The notes: generated by a model not told the origin, from the letters alone. 64,000 nt of DNA from a bacterium (GCA_024742285.1 JANSYR010000001.1:124001-188000), one strand, 5' to 3'; positions 15,507 through 24,086 are shown, counted from the first letter of the stretch. Numbers and translations are program-made.

Positions 15507-17921
15507 TCAGTCCCGGTCGAGGCGTTCGATCGTGCCCCGATCGCCGTCGAGGACCACGCGTTCGCCGGTCCGGAGGATCTCGGTCGCGTTCCCCGTGTTG
15601 AGGACGGCGGGCAGGCCGTACTCCCGCGCCACCACGGCGCCATGGGACACGGCGCTCCCCACGTCCGTCACGAGGCCGCCGATCACGGCGAAATAGGGCG
15701 TCCAGCCCACATCCGTGATCGGAGCGACCAGGATTTCGCCCGGTTTCAGGGATTCGGCCTCCTCGAGGCGCTTCACCACCCGGACCCGGCCCTCGACCCT
15801 TCCCCGGCTGACCGGCTTGCCGACCACGACGCGGTCGTCCCCACCCGAGAGGTCGATCGGCTCCGGCTGCGGATGTCCGACGGCGACCTCCGGGAACCGG
15901 AGCGTCTCCTGATAGGCCAACGCCTCACGACGACCGAGGGCTTCGTCTCGCAACGGGTGTCCCGGCGCAGCCGCGGCGAGCGCCTCGAGCTCTTCGTGCA
16001 GCAGGAAATAGACGGCATCGGCGTCGGGCAAGCGCCCCTCCGCGACGAGCTGCGCGCCGAGCGCGCGATAGGCGCGCTTGAAGAGCGCCGTCGTCTCGAC
16101 GAGGAGCGACTTGGTCCGCTCGCGATTGCGGACCGCAGCGTGCGCGAGGAACTGGAAGCGATCGAAGCGTGCCGCCCCGGCCGGTCGCTGGGCGGGCGCG
16201 CTCGCGCGCGTTGGCGTCGACCCGGCCTGCGAATCGAGACGACCCCGCACCTGCGTCTGCAGCGATCGGAGGACCGGCGTCGGGTCTTCGCGCCACTCGG
16301 GCTGACGGATGTCGAGCTCCCGGAGGCTGCGATGGCCGTGGCGCGCCAGATAGTCCCGGAAGGCGGTGCCGGCCCCGCCCGACACGTCGCCCGAAAGCCA
16401 GGCCTGCGCCGACTCGAGCGTCGAGGCCGCGAAGGTCGCCGCCGACTCGGGCTCTGCGAGGATCGCCTCGAGCACGCGCTCGGCGCCGAGCGCGATGTCG
16501 GCGCTCTCGACGTCGGTCGCCCCCGAGAGAACGGACGCCACGACGGCATGGTGCTCGTCGCTCGGCGCTTCGCCCCGCGCGAGGATCTGCAGGAGGATCG
16601 GCGACAGGGCTCCGGCGGTGGACGAGACGACGAGGTGAAGCTGATAGGCCTCGAAGAGCTCCCCGATGCGTGCATCGATCGCGCGCCAGGACGCGAGCCC
16701 GTCCTCCCCGGCCGGAACCGGCCCCTTCGCGACGAGCGCCTCCATCCGGCGGATCCGCGGACCCGGTCGGAGCATCGACGTGATCTGGCGCAGCAGGCGC
16801 GGAATCCGCTGCCAGAGCGGCGCCGCGGGAGGCTCGACGATCTCGGGCACGATCCGGCCACAGAGCGCGAGGCTCTGTTGATCCGCCGTCCCGCCGCTGA
16901 CGCCGGAGGCGAAGCGCACCCCCTCGCTCATGTTGATGAAGAGGTGGCCATGGGACATCGCGAGATAGGGCTCGGCGGGGAAACGATCCCGCGGCATGCG
17001 CAGATCGTCCTTGATGCGCTGCCAGCCTTCGTCGATCCCGCGCGCGCAGGTCGAGTAGGTGAGCGGAGACACGGCCCCCGGCATCATCTCGCCGACGTTG
17101 CAACGGGTGTGCACGTCGGAGGCGAAGCGCAGCGGCGTATCGAGCGCCTGCGGATCGGGGCCGAGGGTCGTGATCGGCCGCGCCTGCAGCCACCAGAGGG
17201 TGCCTTCGCGATCGATGGACCACTCGAGATCGAGGGGGAGACCGACCGTCTCTTCGGCGCGGATCGCGTCCGTCGCGATCGCGCGACGTTCGGCGTCCTC
17301 GAGAACCGCCTTCTCCCCGGCACATTGGGTCGGCGCGAAGATCTCTTCGCGGCGCAGGAGCTCTTCATGGTCCGGACTCGCCGCCCCCGAGACCAGCGCT
17401 TCCCCGAGACCCAGCGCGGCATCGATCACGAGGCGGTTTCGACGATGGGTGACCGGGCAGGCCGTGAAGCAGACCCCCGACACCCGTGCGTCGACCATCC
17501 GTTGAACGACCAGGGACATGACGGGCTCGCCCTCGTCCGCCGATTCGTCCTGCGTCTCGCGATAGGCGCTGGCCCGTGCGTTGTGGGCGGAGGCCAGACA
17601 TCGTTCGATCGCCGCAACGAGCGCAGCCTCGCCCTCCACCTCGAGCACCGTCTCGTACTGCCCCGCGAAGGACGTCTCCGCACCGTCCTCCCCGATCGCC
17701 GAAGAGCGCACCGCCAGCCGACCCGGACCGAATCGCGCGAGGATCGCTTGCGCACATCGCGCGCGCGCCGCCGAGTCGCTGTCCTCGCCGAGCCCCACGA
17801 CCGCGATCGCGTCCGGCACCCGCAGCCCCATGGCCATCAGCCGGGCGAGCCCCTCCGCCTTGCCACCGACGGGCGCACCCGCGATCGCATCGAGCTCGAG
17901 GAGTTGGATGGAGGAGGACAA
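15507..17921 (-). CDS. PEP synthase / rifampicin phosphotransferase-like enzyme
   Basis: An 804-aa protein with the dikinase layout. The N-terminal PEP/pyruvate-binding ATP-grasp domain is at about 10-320 (GGKAEGLARLMAMGLRVPD, RLAVRSSAIGEDGAETSFAG split as 'RSSAIGEDGAETSFAG', VSGVCFTACP). A helical middle part (330-700) follows. A C-terminal swivelling domain carries the phospho-histidine (VGSAVSHGAVVAREYGLPAV, His760). Its size and domain order, without a C-terminal TIM barrel, match rifampicin phosphotransferase-like proteins more than true PEP synthase. It would transfer phosphate from ATP via His to a hydroxyl or pyruvate. I use TTG 17921 as start because the frame before it is not family-like; this is uncertain. 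Divergent from the TPR gene. Confidence 0.82.
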   Translation of the reverse strand: MSSSIQLLELDAIAGAPVGGKAEGLARLMAMGLRVPDAIAVVGLGEDSDSAARARCAQAILARFGPGRLAVRSSAIGEDGAETSFAGQYETVLEVEGEAALVAAIERCLASAHNARASAYRETQDESADEGEPVMSLVVQRMVDARVSGVCFTACPVTHRRNRLVIDAALGLGEALVSGAASPDHEELLRREEIFAPTQCAGEKAVLEDAERRAIATDAIRAEETVGLPLDLEWSIDREGTLWWLQARPITTLGPDPQALDTPLRFASDVHTRCNVGEMMPGAVSPLTYSTCARGIDEGWQRIKDDLRMPRDRFPAEPYLAMSHGHLFINMSEGVRFASGVSGGTADQQSLALCGRIVPEIVEPPAAPLWQRIPRLLRQITSMLRPGPRIRRMEALVAKGPVPAGEDGLASWRAIDARIGELFEAYQLHLVVSSTAGALSPILLQILARGEAPSDEHHAVVASVLSGATDVESADIALGAERVLEAILAEPESAATFAASTLESAQAWLSGDVSGGAGTAFRDYLARHGHRSLRELDIRQPEWREDPTPVLRSLQTQVRGRLDSQAGSTPTRASAPAQRPAGAARFDRFQFLAHAAVRNRERTKSLLVETTALFKRAYRALGAQLVAEGRLPDADAVYFLLHEELEALAAAAPGHPLRDEALGRREALAYQETLRFPEVAVGHPQPEPIDLSGGDDRVVVGKPVSRGRVEGRVRVVKRLEEAESLKPGEILVAPITDVGWTPYFAVIGGLVTDVGSAVSHGAVVAREYGLPAVLNTGNATEILRTGERVVLDGDRGTIERLDRD

Positions 17922-18150
17922 GCGGAATCCGGAGGGAGGACGAGGGAGGCACGCCCGCGGCAGGGCATCGGCGCGGCGGGAGTATGCCCCAGCTGCCGGC
18001 GCGAGCGACGCCGCGAAGGCCACCCGCGCGGACCGGCAGACGCCGCGCGGAAGCCCGGCACCGGTGATCGCCGTCACCCGCACCGGCCCCGCGACGCCGA
18101 TCCGTCCAGAACCACCCGATCGACCGGCGCGGACCGGTCCGGAGATTCCC

Positions 18151-18903
18151 GTGGCGACGCCCCTGCGCCCCGTGCGCTCTCGCGAGTACCAGCTCCTGAC
18201 CGACGCCCATCGCGCCCGCACCCGGGGCAAGGCGCGCGCCGCGATCCGGCTCTATCGCCGCCTCCTCGTCGAAAACCCGGCGAACCTCGAGGTCGCGCTT
18301 CGGGTCGCACCGATGCTCGCCTGCGCGGGGGAGCCCTTCGAGGCCTGGCAGCTCTATCGCCGGGCCGCGATGGACTACGCCCGCGCGCGACAGTACTCCG
18401 AGTGCCTCGCGGTCTATCGCGAGGCCTGCCGATTCGTTCCCGGCGAGTTCGAGGCCTGGCGACTCTGCGCCGAGCTCCAGCTCAAGATGAAGAAGCCGGA
18501 AGGCGCCTTCGAGACCTTGATCGAAGGGCGCATGCATTTCGGTGGACCGAACCAGCGCGGCCAGGCGATCGCGCTGCTCACCCGCGCGCGGGAGATCGAG
18601 CCCTGGGACGATGACCTGCTGATCGATCTCGCGGCGCTCTACGCCGCGAGCGATCAGCCGGAGCTCGCCCTCGAGCTGCTGGCGACGCTGGCGCTTCGCG
18701 TGCGAGGGACGATGCTCCGCCGCGTGCGCGCGCTGCAGCTCCGACTCACCGGATCCCCGCGCTTCGCCTGGCTCTGGCTGCGCAGCTTCGGACGGAGCGA
18801 GTCGCTTCCCCCGATCGTCGAGCGGGACTTCGAACCGCTCGTCGAATCGCTGGCCGAAGTGATCGAGTCGCCCCCGCGACTGCGTCGCGTTTCGACGGGC
18901 TGA
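18151..18903 (+). CDS. tetratricopeptide-repeat protein
   Basis: A 250-aa soluble protein made of degenerate TPR helices throughout: ARTRGKARAAIRLYRRLLVENP, split as 'KARAAIRLYRRLLVENPAN', then MLACAGEPFEAWQLYRRAA, SECLAVYREACRFVPGEFEA, LLTRAREIEPWDDDLLIDLA and ALYAASDQPELALELLATLA. No enzyme domain, signal peptide or membrane helix is visible. GTG 18151 was chosen for its GGAG 6 nt upstream; the frame is open further upstream but Pro/Thr-rich and unlike protein. TPR proteins mediate protein contacts; the partner is unknown. It is divergent from the PEP-synthase-like gene across about 230 bp (17922-18150). Confidence 0.75.
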   Translation: MATPLRPVRSREYQLLTDAHRARTRGKARAAIRLYRRLLVENPANLEVALRVAPMLACAGEPFEAWQLYRRAAMDYARARQYSECLAVYREACRFVPGEFEAWRLCAELQLKMKKPEGAFETLIEGRMHFGGPNQRGQAIALLTRAREIEPWDDDLLIDLAALYAASDQPELALELLATLALRVRGTMLRRVRALQLRLTGSPRFAWLWLRSFGRSESLPPIVERDFEPLVESLAEVIESPPRLRRVSTG

Positions 18904-18925
18904 CCCCCTCCGACGGGAGGCGCGG

Positions 18926-19612
18926 CTACTCGGGCCGCGACCCCTCCCAGCGATTCCAGTGCGTGACCTCCGCCGCACCCTTCCGATCGGCGGGTCGAAG
19001 AACCGCTCCCTTCGTCCAGGCCACGGGCAGCAGGATCGTCTGCGTCACGTCCTCCGGAATCCCGAGCGCCTGCGCGACGCGCTCCTCCTCGCTCACGAGC
19101 AGCGTCGTCCAGGTCGTCCCGAGCCCCGACGCGCGCAGCGCGAGCATGAGCGACCAGGCCGCCGGCAGGACCGAGCCGTAGAACGCGACCTGCATCGCGG
19201 TATTCGCGGGGTCCGGCCGACCGAGCGAGCAGACCAGGATCAGCGCCGGCATCCGCTGGAGATTCTCGGCGAGCCCCACGTACGTCGGCCGCTCACTCGG
19301 GAGCTTCGCGCCCTTCATGGCCTCCGGGAGCCGGTTGGCCATCCGCTCGGCCAGCTGGGCCATGCTCTCGCGATAGAGCTCGGCGACCGCTCGCTTCGGT
19401 TCCGGATCCGTCAGCACGACGAAGCGCCAGGCCTCGCGGTCGAGCCCGGTCGGCGCCTGGACCGCCGCGTCGATGCAACGTTCGATCAACGACGGCGCCA
19501 CCGGGCGATCGAAATCGAGTCGCCGCCGCACCGATCGCGCCGTCGACACGACCTCGAAGAAGTCATCGCTGGCGGTCCCCTCCTCGAGCCCCGCGTCCGT
19601 TCCGTCGCTCAT
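18926..19612 (-). CDS. nitroreductase family protein
   Basis: A 228-aa FMN enzyme fold. It has the N-terminal STARSVRRRLDFDRPV (FMN-phosphate Arg/Ser), DAAVQAPTGLDREAWRFVVL, and the C-terminal LALRASGLGTTWTTLLVSEEERV and PEDVTQTILLPVAW, all standard for oxygen-insensitive nitroreductases. The family reduces nitroaromatics, quinones or enones with NAD(P)H, or in some cases performs iodotyrosine or flavin chemistry. The physiological substrate is not evident. The ATG follows GGAAGAGG. It is convergent with the TPR gene (22 bp apart) and divergent from the dienelactone hydrolase gene. Confidence 0.9.
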   Translation of the reverse strand: MSDGTDAGLEEGTASDDFFEVVSTARSVRRRLDFDRPVAPSLIERCIDAAVQAPTGLDREAWRFVVLTDPEPKRAVAELYRESMAQLAERMANRLPEAMKGAKLPSERPTYVGLAENLQRMPALILVCSLGRPDPANTAMQVAFYGSVLPAAWSLMLALRASGLGTTWTTLLVSEEERVAQALGIPEDVTQTILLPVAWTKGAVLRPADRKGAAEVTHWNRWEGSRPE

Positions 19613-19690
19613 CCTCTTCCCTCGCCGAGCCGTTGCTCCCGGACCCTAGACTAGGCGATGCTCCGCGCTCCACGAGGAGCAGCCCCACCG

Positions 19691-20431
19691 ATGACCGCGC
19701 GCATCCGATCGATCGACTACGACCACGACGGCCACCCGCTCCGAGGCGAGCTCGCCTGGGACGACGCGTGGACGGAGCCGCGGCCCTGCGTCGTCGTCGT
19801 GCACGACGCGATGAAGAGCAACCAGGGATTCGAAGAGGAACGCGCCGTGACCCTCTCCGGCCTGGGCTACGCCGGCTTCGCCCTCGACGTCTACGGAGCG
19901 GACGTGAAGGGCACGGACGACCAGGAGGCCTATCAGCTGATGGAGCCCTTCCAGGCGGACCGACGCCACCTCCAGGCGCGACTGCGCGCCGGCCTGGAAG
20001 CCGCCGCAGCGCTCCCGGAGGTCGACGCCACGCGGATGGCCGCGATCGGGTACTGCTTCGGCGGGATGTGCGTGCTCGACCTCGCGCGCATGAACGCCGA
20101 CCTCGCCGGCGTTGCGAGCTTTCACGGTCTGCTCGCCGCCCCCGCGCTTCCGGACGGAAGCGAAGCGCTCGCCGGGCCGATCGAGCCGAAGGTGCTCGTC
20201 CTGCACGGCTGGGACGACCCCTACGTCCCGCCGGAGGCGATCCCGGACTTCGCCGCGGAGATGAGCGCGCGAGACGCCGACTGGCAGCTCGTCGCCTACG
20301 GGAACACCGTGCACGCCTTCACGAACGCGCGATACCAGGAGCCCGGCGGCGCCGCCCTCTACTCCCCGTCCGCCGATCGCCGCTCCTGGCAGACGCTGAC
20401 GGATTTCCTCGCCGAGCTCTTCCCGTCCTGA
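19691..20431 (+). CDS. dienelactone hydrolase family protein
   Basis: A 246-aa alpha/beta hydrolase. The nucleophile elbow is GYCFGGMC, with Cys as nucleophile as in dienelactone hydrolase. The acid is in LHGWDDPYVPP and the histidine in NTVHAFTN, so the triad is complete. It hydrolyses lactones or esters in the cytoplasm; members also act on carboxymethylenebutenolide in chlorocatechol pathways. No catechol genes are nearby, so the true substrate is open. ATG 19691 (MTARIRSIDY) is preferred over an in-frame ATG 33 nt upstream because the domain begins there. The sugar isomerase-like gene follows after 37 bp. Confidence 0.88.
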   Translation: MTARIRSIDYDHDGHPLRGELAWDDAWTEPRPCVVVVHDAMKSNQGFEEERAVTLSGLGYAGFALDVYGADVKGTDDQEAYQLMEPFQADRRHLQARLRAGLEAAAALPEVDATRMAAIGYCFGGMCVLDLARMNADLAGVASFHGLLAAPALPDGSEALAGPIEPKVLVLHGWDDPYVPPEAIPDFAAEMSARDADWQLVAYGNTVHAFTNARYQEPGGAALYSPSADRRSWQTLTDFLAELFPS

Positions 20432-20468
20432 CCCGGCGGACGCGGCGCGCGCCCCCTAGACTGGCCCC

Positions 20469-21323
20469 ATGTCCGACCTCGGCCCCCACGACCTCGTCTT
20501 CAACACGACCAACATCCTGGGAGGCGGCGTCCGCGAGATCGTCGCCGCCGCCGTCGCCGGCGAGTACCAGGGCATCACGATCTGGCCCTCGGACGTGGCC
20601 CGCGCGGAGTCGGAGGGCCTGTCCCTTCGCGACGTGAAGGCCTTCATCCACGATCACGGGCTCGTCGTGACGGACGTCGATTGTCTGCTCGGCTGGACCG
20701 AGCAGGCGCTGCCGAAGCCCGGAGAGGCGATGGTGGAGATCGTCGGAACCGATCGCTTCCTCGAGATCGCCGAGGCCCTCGACGCGGACGCGATCAACGT
20801 GGCGCAGGGGTTCGGCAGCGAGCTCGACCGCGACCGCGCCGCAGAAGATCTCGCGAAGATCGCCCGGCGGGCCGGCGAGCAGGGGCGGAACGTCAACTTC
20901 GAGTTCCTGCCCTGGTGCGGCGTGCCCGACGTGACGACGGCCCTCGACCTCCTCGAACGCACGGGCTGCCCGAACACCACGATCATGTTCGATTCGTGGC
21001 ACTGGTTCCGCGGCGCGCGGGATCTCGAGGCTTTGGCGAAGATCCCGGGCGAACGGATCGGCAGCACCCAGTTCAACGACGCGCCGGAGCGACCGGGCGA
21101 GAACCTGATGGTCGAGGCGATGGAGGCGCGACGGCTTCCCGGCGACGGGGACATCCCGCTCGTCGACCTCGTGCAGACGCTCGACTCGATCGGGTCGCTC
21201 GCGCCGATCGGCGTCGAAGTCATCCAGAAGGACCACGAGACGATGTCGCCCGAGGAGGTCGGTCGTCGGACGGCGGACGCGATGCGCGCGGTTCTCCGGG
21301 AAGCGCGCGGAGAGAGCGCTTGA
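20469..21323 (+). CDS. sugar phosphate isomerase/epimerase-like TIM barrel
   Basis: A 284-aa protein of the xylose-isomerase/AP-endonuclease-2 TIM-barrel superfamily. Metal-ligand type residues appear in order: VNFEFLPWCGVPDV (Glu), TTIMFDSWHWFRGA (Asp, His), GSTQFNDAPERPG and PIGVEVIQKDH (Glu). Family members isomerise, epimerise or dehydrate sugars and inositols using a divalent metal. It overlaps the MaoC-like gene by 4 nt (TTGA), so the two products probably act in one pathway; a MaoC partner argues for an acyl or inositol-derived substrate rather than a plain sugar. Confidence 0.83.
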   Translation: MSDLGPHDLVFNTTNILGGGVREIVAAAVAGEYQGITIWPSDVARAESEGLSLRDVKAFIHDHGLVVTDVDCLLGWTEQALPKPGEAMVEIVGTDRFLEIAEALDADAINVAQGFGSELDRDRAAEDLAKIARRAGEQGRNVNFEFLPWCGVPDVTTALDLLERTGCPNTTIMFDSWHWFRGARDLEALAKIPGERIGSTQFNDAPERPGENLMVEAMEARRLPGDGDIPLVDLVQTLDSIGSLAPIGVEVIQKDHETMSPEEVGRRTADAMRAVLREARGESA

Positions 21324-21814
21324 GCGACGAGATCAACGCCCTGGCCGCCGATCCGGAGCTCTGGCATCTCGAGGACTACGCGGAGGCCCTCGAGGCGGGC
21401 CGGCGACTCGAAGGCGGACGCTACGTCGTGACCGAGGAGGAGATCCTCGAATTCGGCCGCCGCTTCGACCCGCAGCCGATGCACACCGACCCGGTCGCCG
21501 CGAAGGACGGCCCGTTCGGGGGACTCGTCGCGCCGGGCTGTCTCACCTTCGCGATCCGGAACGCACTCCACAACCAGCTGCCCGTCCGGCCGGCCCTCTA
21601 CGCCGGACTCGGCCTCGACCAGCTGCTCCTGCCGAGCCCCGTGCGTCCGGGCGACGTCCTCAGCCTGCGCCTCGAGGTCGTCGAGGCGCGGCGCTCGAAG
21701 TCGCGTCCCGAGACCGGCGTCGTCCAGACCCGCCAGACCGTGCTGAACCAGGCGGAAGAGACCGTCCTGACGATGGACGCGAAGATGATCGTCCGCGCGA
21801 GAAACGCGAGCTAG
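21320..21814 (+). CDS. MaoC-like (R)-enoyl-CoA hydratase/dehydratase
   Basis: A 164-aa hot-dog-fold protein. The hydratase-2 region is FGRRFDPQPMHTDPVAA (Asp/His catalytic pair), followed by FGGLVAPGCLTFAI; the C-terminal strands LSLRLEVVEARRSKSRPETG and VVQTRQTVLNQ match MaoC-like proteins. It would hydrate or dehydrate an enoyl-CoA-type substrate in the cytoplasm. I place the start at TTG 21320, overlapping the previous TGA as TTGA, since it gives the whole domain and no ATG lies nearby. The stop codon sits inside a 19-bp sequence repeated 22 bp downstream. Confidence 0.8.
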   Translation: MSDEINALAADPELWHLEDYAEALEAGRRLEGGRYVVTEEEILEFGRRFDPQPMHTDPVAAKDGPFGGLVAPGCLTFAIRNALHNQLPVRPALYAGLGLDQLLLPSPVRPGDVLSLRLEVVEARRSKSRPETGVVQTRQTVLNQAEETVLTMDAKMIVRARNAS

Positions 21815-21845
21815 GCGCTTCCGAGCCGCGAGCTAGGCGCTTCCG
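21805..21845. repeat. 22-bp-period tandem duplication over two convergent stops
   Basis: The 19-mer CGCGAGCTAGGCGCTTCCG occurs at 21805-21823 and again at 21827-21845. The first copy contains the TAG of the plus-strand MaoC gene. The second, read on the minus strand, contains the TAG ending the DUF985 gene. Each copy has a stop in both directions because of the shared CTAG. Confidence 0.9.
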
Positions 21846-22327
21846 CCGGATCCGTCGTCCAGCATCTCGAAGTCGTCGAAGTCGAAGCCCGGCGAGACGA
21901 CGCAGCCGACCAGGGCGTAGCCCGCCGGACCCTCGAGCGCCCGGGCCGTCTGCCAGTGCCCCGCCGGCACGATCGCCTGCAGCACGGCGGCCGGATCCTG
22001 CCCGAGCGTCGAACGTCCGGCCTCTGCCCTCGCGGCCTCGATCGTCGGTCCGATCCCGAGCTCGACGGCGTCCCCCTGATGATGGAGCCACAGCTCCTCG
22101 GAGCGGACGCGATGGAGCGCCGACGACGCTCCCGTCGGCAGCAGGAAGAGGATCGACGTCATCGCCGCCCGCGGTCCCGGGTAGCCCTCGGGCAGGGACT
22201 CCGCCGCGAGCTCGATCGGCGATCGCCAGGTCTCGCGAAAGAAGCCGCCTTCCGGATGCGGCACGAGCGCCAGGCGCTCGACGAGCTCGCGGACCGCGGG
22301 CGCGAGGGAGGTCGCCGCGTCGCTCAT
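21833..22327 (-). CDS. DUF985 cupin protein
   Basis: A 164-aa cupin of the DUF985 (COG3542) type. It has HPEGGFFRETWRS near the start, TSILFLLPTGASSALHRVRSEELW (split: 'SILFLLPTGASSALHRV' and 'SEELWLHHQGD'), then VPAGHWQTARAL and YALVGCVVSPGFDFDDFEML. The His and Glu in the cupin motif suggest metal or sugar-nucleotide binding; the activity of DUF985 is not established. Its ATG overlaps the TGA of the upstream MBL gene (ATGA), so the two are co-translated. Confidence 0.88.
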   Translation of the reverse strand: MSDAATSLAPAVRELVERLALVPHPEGGFFRETWRSPIELAAESLPEGYPGPRAAMTSILFLLPTGASSALHRVRSEELWLHHQGDAVELGIGPTIEAARAEAGRSTLGQDPAAVLQAIVPAGHWQTARALEGPAGYALVGCVVSPGFDFDDFEMLDDGSGGSA

Positions 22328-23232
22328 GCGGCCTGGTAGCGGCCCGGCTCGACCTCGCTGGCCTCGCCGCGTTCGAGCATGCGCGCGATGTGGAGCTCGG
22401 CGCTCCGGCGTTCGACCGGGTCGGCGATCGGCGTCTCCGCCGTCGGTCGGTAAATGAAGCGGTGGCGGACCATCTCGTCGATCGAGCGCGGTTCGGCGAG
22501 GAACTCGAGCATGGCCCCGTGGCGCCGGTCGATCACGCCCGCGAATCCGTCGAGTCGCCTCAGGAAGTCTTCACGTCCTTCGATCACACCCTTCTGGTGG
22601 AAGGTCACGTAGTAGGCGGCTTCTTCGTCACGGACGCAGCGCAGGCTCTCCTCGAACTGATCGAGGTCGCTCCAGGCGTCCCCGTAGTAGGGACCGAAGC
22701 CGGTCAGGTCGATGTCGGCGAGGAAGAACACCTCGCCCTCGATCCGGAAGCCGCTGTGGCCCCGGGTGTGTCCGGGGAGATGGACGGCTTCGATCGCGAT
22801 CCCGCCGAGGTCGAAGCGATCGCCGCCGGCGAAGCCCTGCGCGTCGGGCCGAGGCTCGAAGTGGAACTCTTCGAGGACCATCTTCTCGAATCCTGCGGCG
22901 ACGCCGGGATCCTCGATTCCGTAGATGCCCATCAGACCGTCGACGCTCTGGATCCCGACCAGATCCCGTTCGTGGATGTGGACCCGTGCGTCGGGAAAGA
23001 GGCGGTTGCCGCACATGTGGTCTTCGTGGGCGTGGCTGTGCAGGAGCGCGTCGACCGCGGCCGGGGCCCCGCCTTTCGAGACGACGGTCACGGACGGATC
23101 GATCAGGAAAGTCTCGCTCGTACCGCGAACGAGGACGGAGTTGCCGTGCGGATAGCCGCCGCCCTTCTCCCCGATCAACACGCTGACCCGATCCGTCAGC
23201 TCGCGTTCCTGTTCGCCCCAGTCGATGGCCAT
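22324..23232 (-). CDS. MBL-fold hydrolase with C-terminal helical domain
   Basis: A 302-aa metallo-beta-lactamase fold. The metal motif is LLHSHAHEDHMCGN, followed by a second His in LPGHTRGHSGFRIEG and ADIDLTGFGPYYGD (Asp). The final 80 residues are a helical or winged module (IDEMVRHRFIYRP, RMLERGEASEVEPGRY), as found in beta-lactamase-like/LACTB2-type hydrolases. Possible substrates are thioesters, lactones or glyoxalase-type adducts. First gene of the MBL-DUF985 pair. It is divergent from the ECF sigma gene, with 176 bp between. Confidence 0.85.
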   Translation of the reverse strand: MAIDWGEQERELTDRVSVLIGEKGGGYPHGNSVLVRGTSETFLIDPSVTVVSKGGAPAAVDALLHSHAHEDHMCGNRLFPDARVHIHERDLVGIQSVDGLMGIYGIEDPGVAAGFEKMVLEEFHFEPRPDAQGFAGGDRFDLGGIAIEAVHLPGHTRGHSGFRIEGEVFFLADIDLTGFGPYYGDAWSDLDQFEESLRCVRDEEAAYYVTFHQKGVIEGREDFLRRLDGFAGVIDRRHGAMLEFLAEPRSIDEMVRHRFIYRPTAETPIADPVERRSAELHIARMLERGEASEVEPGRYQAA

Positions 23233-23408
23233 CGCGGGGAGGCTAACCGGCCGTCCCCGGGCCTGCGACGCGCGCCGCGGTCGCCCCCCCCGCGGGCTGC
23301 GTGCCCGTGTATCGAAGAAGGGGATCCGTTCCCACCAAAAAGATGACCTTCGGACGCAAATGAACGGGCACGGGCCGCAGACGGGAGATCACCCATTCTC
23401 CGAACCCC

Positions 23409-24086
23409 ATGGGAGTCGAGTACGCCATGCGTGCCAGCGAGAACGAAATCGAAACCACCGTCCCGACGCAGCTGGAAGACAGCCCGGCGCGCTTCGAGGA
23501 CCCCGACGCGGAGCTCGTCCGACGCTGCCAGGCGGGAGGCCCGGACGCCGCTCTGGCCTTCTCGCTCCTCGTCGAGCGCCACGCGGGCCGGATCAAGGGC
23601 CGCGCCACCCGCATCCTCGGGGACGAGAGCGAAGCCGAGGACGTCGTCCAGGAAGTGTTCGTGAACGTCCACCGCTTCCTCCATCGCTACCGCCCCGACC
23701 GGCCCTTCTCCCATTGGCTCTCCGTCGTGACCCTGAACGCCTGCCGCATCGAGCTCCGCCGACGCGCCGGCCGCGATCGCCGCCACGAGGCCTACCGGCT
23801 CGATCCGGGCCGCGACAGCGAAACGCACATCGACGGCGATCCGCTCCTTCGCGACTGGCTCGATTCCGCCCTCGACGAGCTCCATCCCCTCACGCGGCAG
23901 GCGATCCTGCTGCGGGCCCTCGACGGCCTCGGCTACCGCGCGATCGCGGAGCGCCTCGGCCTCTCCGAGCCCGCCACGAAGATGCGCGTCCTGCGCGGAC
24001 TCAAGGATCTGCGCGCGCGCTACGACGCGGCGGACGGCGACGGAAAGAAGCGCGCGGCCCGACGGCGGAGCCCCGTCGCCGCCTGA
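23409..24086 (+). CDS. ECF-type RNA polymerase sigma factor without adjacent anti-sigma
   Basis: A 225-aa sigma-70-family protein. Region 2 is SEAEDVVQEVFVNVHRFLHRY, cited as 'AEDVVQEVFVNVHRFL'. Region 4 is LHPLTRQAILLRALDGLGYRAIAERLGL, cited as 'GYRAIAERLGLSEPATKMRV', a clear helix-turn-helix. It directs RNA polymerase to a specific promoter set. The start could also be ATG 23427 (MRASENEIE), which has GGGAG upstream. No anti-sigma gene follows. It converges on the subtilase of the second ECF operon with a 51-bp gap, so the two sigma systems face each other. The basic C-terminal tail (KKRAARRR) is unusual. Confidence 0.88.
   Translation: MGVEYAMRASENEIETTVPTQLEDSPARFEDPDAELVRRCQAGGPDAALAFSLLVERHAGRIKGRATRILGDESEAEDVVQEVFVNVHRFLHRYRPDRPFSHWLSVVTLNACRIELRRRAGRDRRHEAYRLDPGRDSETHIDGDPLLRDWLDSALDELHPLTRQAILLRALDGLGYRAIAERLGLSEPATKMRVLRGLKDLRARYDAADGDGKKRAARRRSPVAA

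Noticed and set aside
15642-18614. 990-aa plus-strand open frame
   Set aside because: It is antisense to the PEP-synthase-like gene, has no domain, and its composition (Arg, Pro, Asp-rich) is that of a GC-rich shadow. The real plus-strand gene starts at 18151 in another frame.
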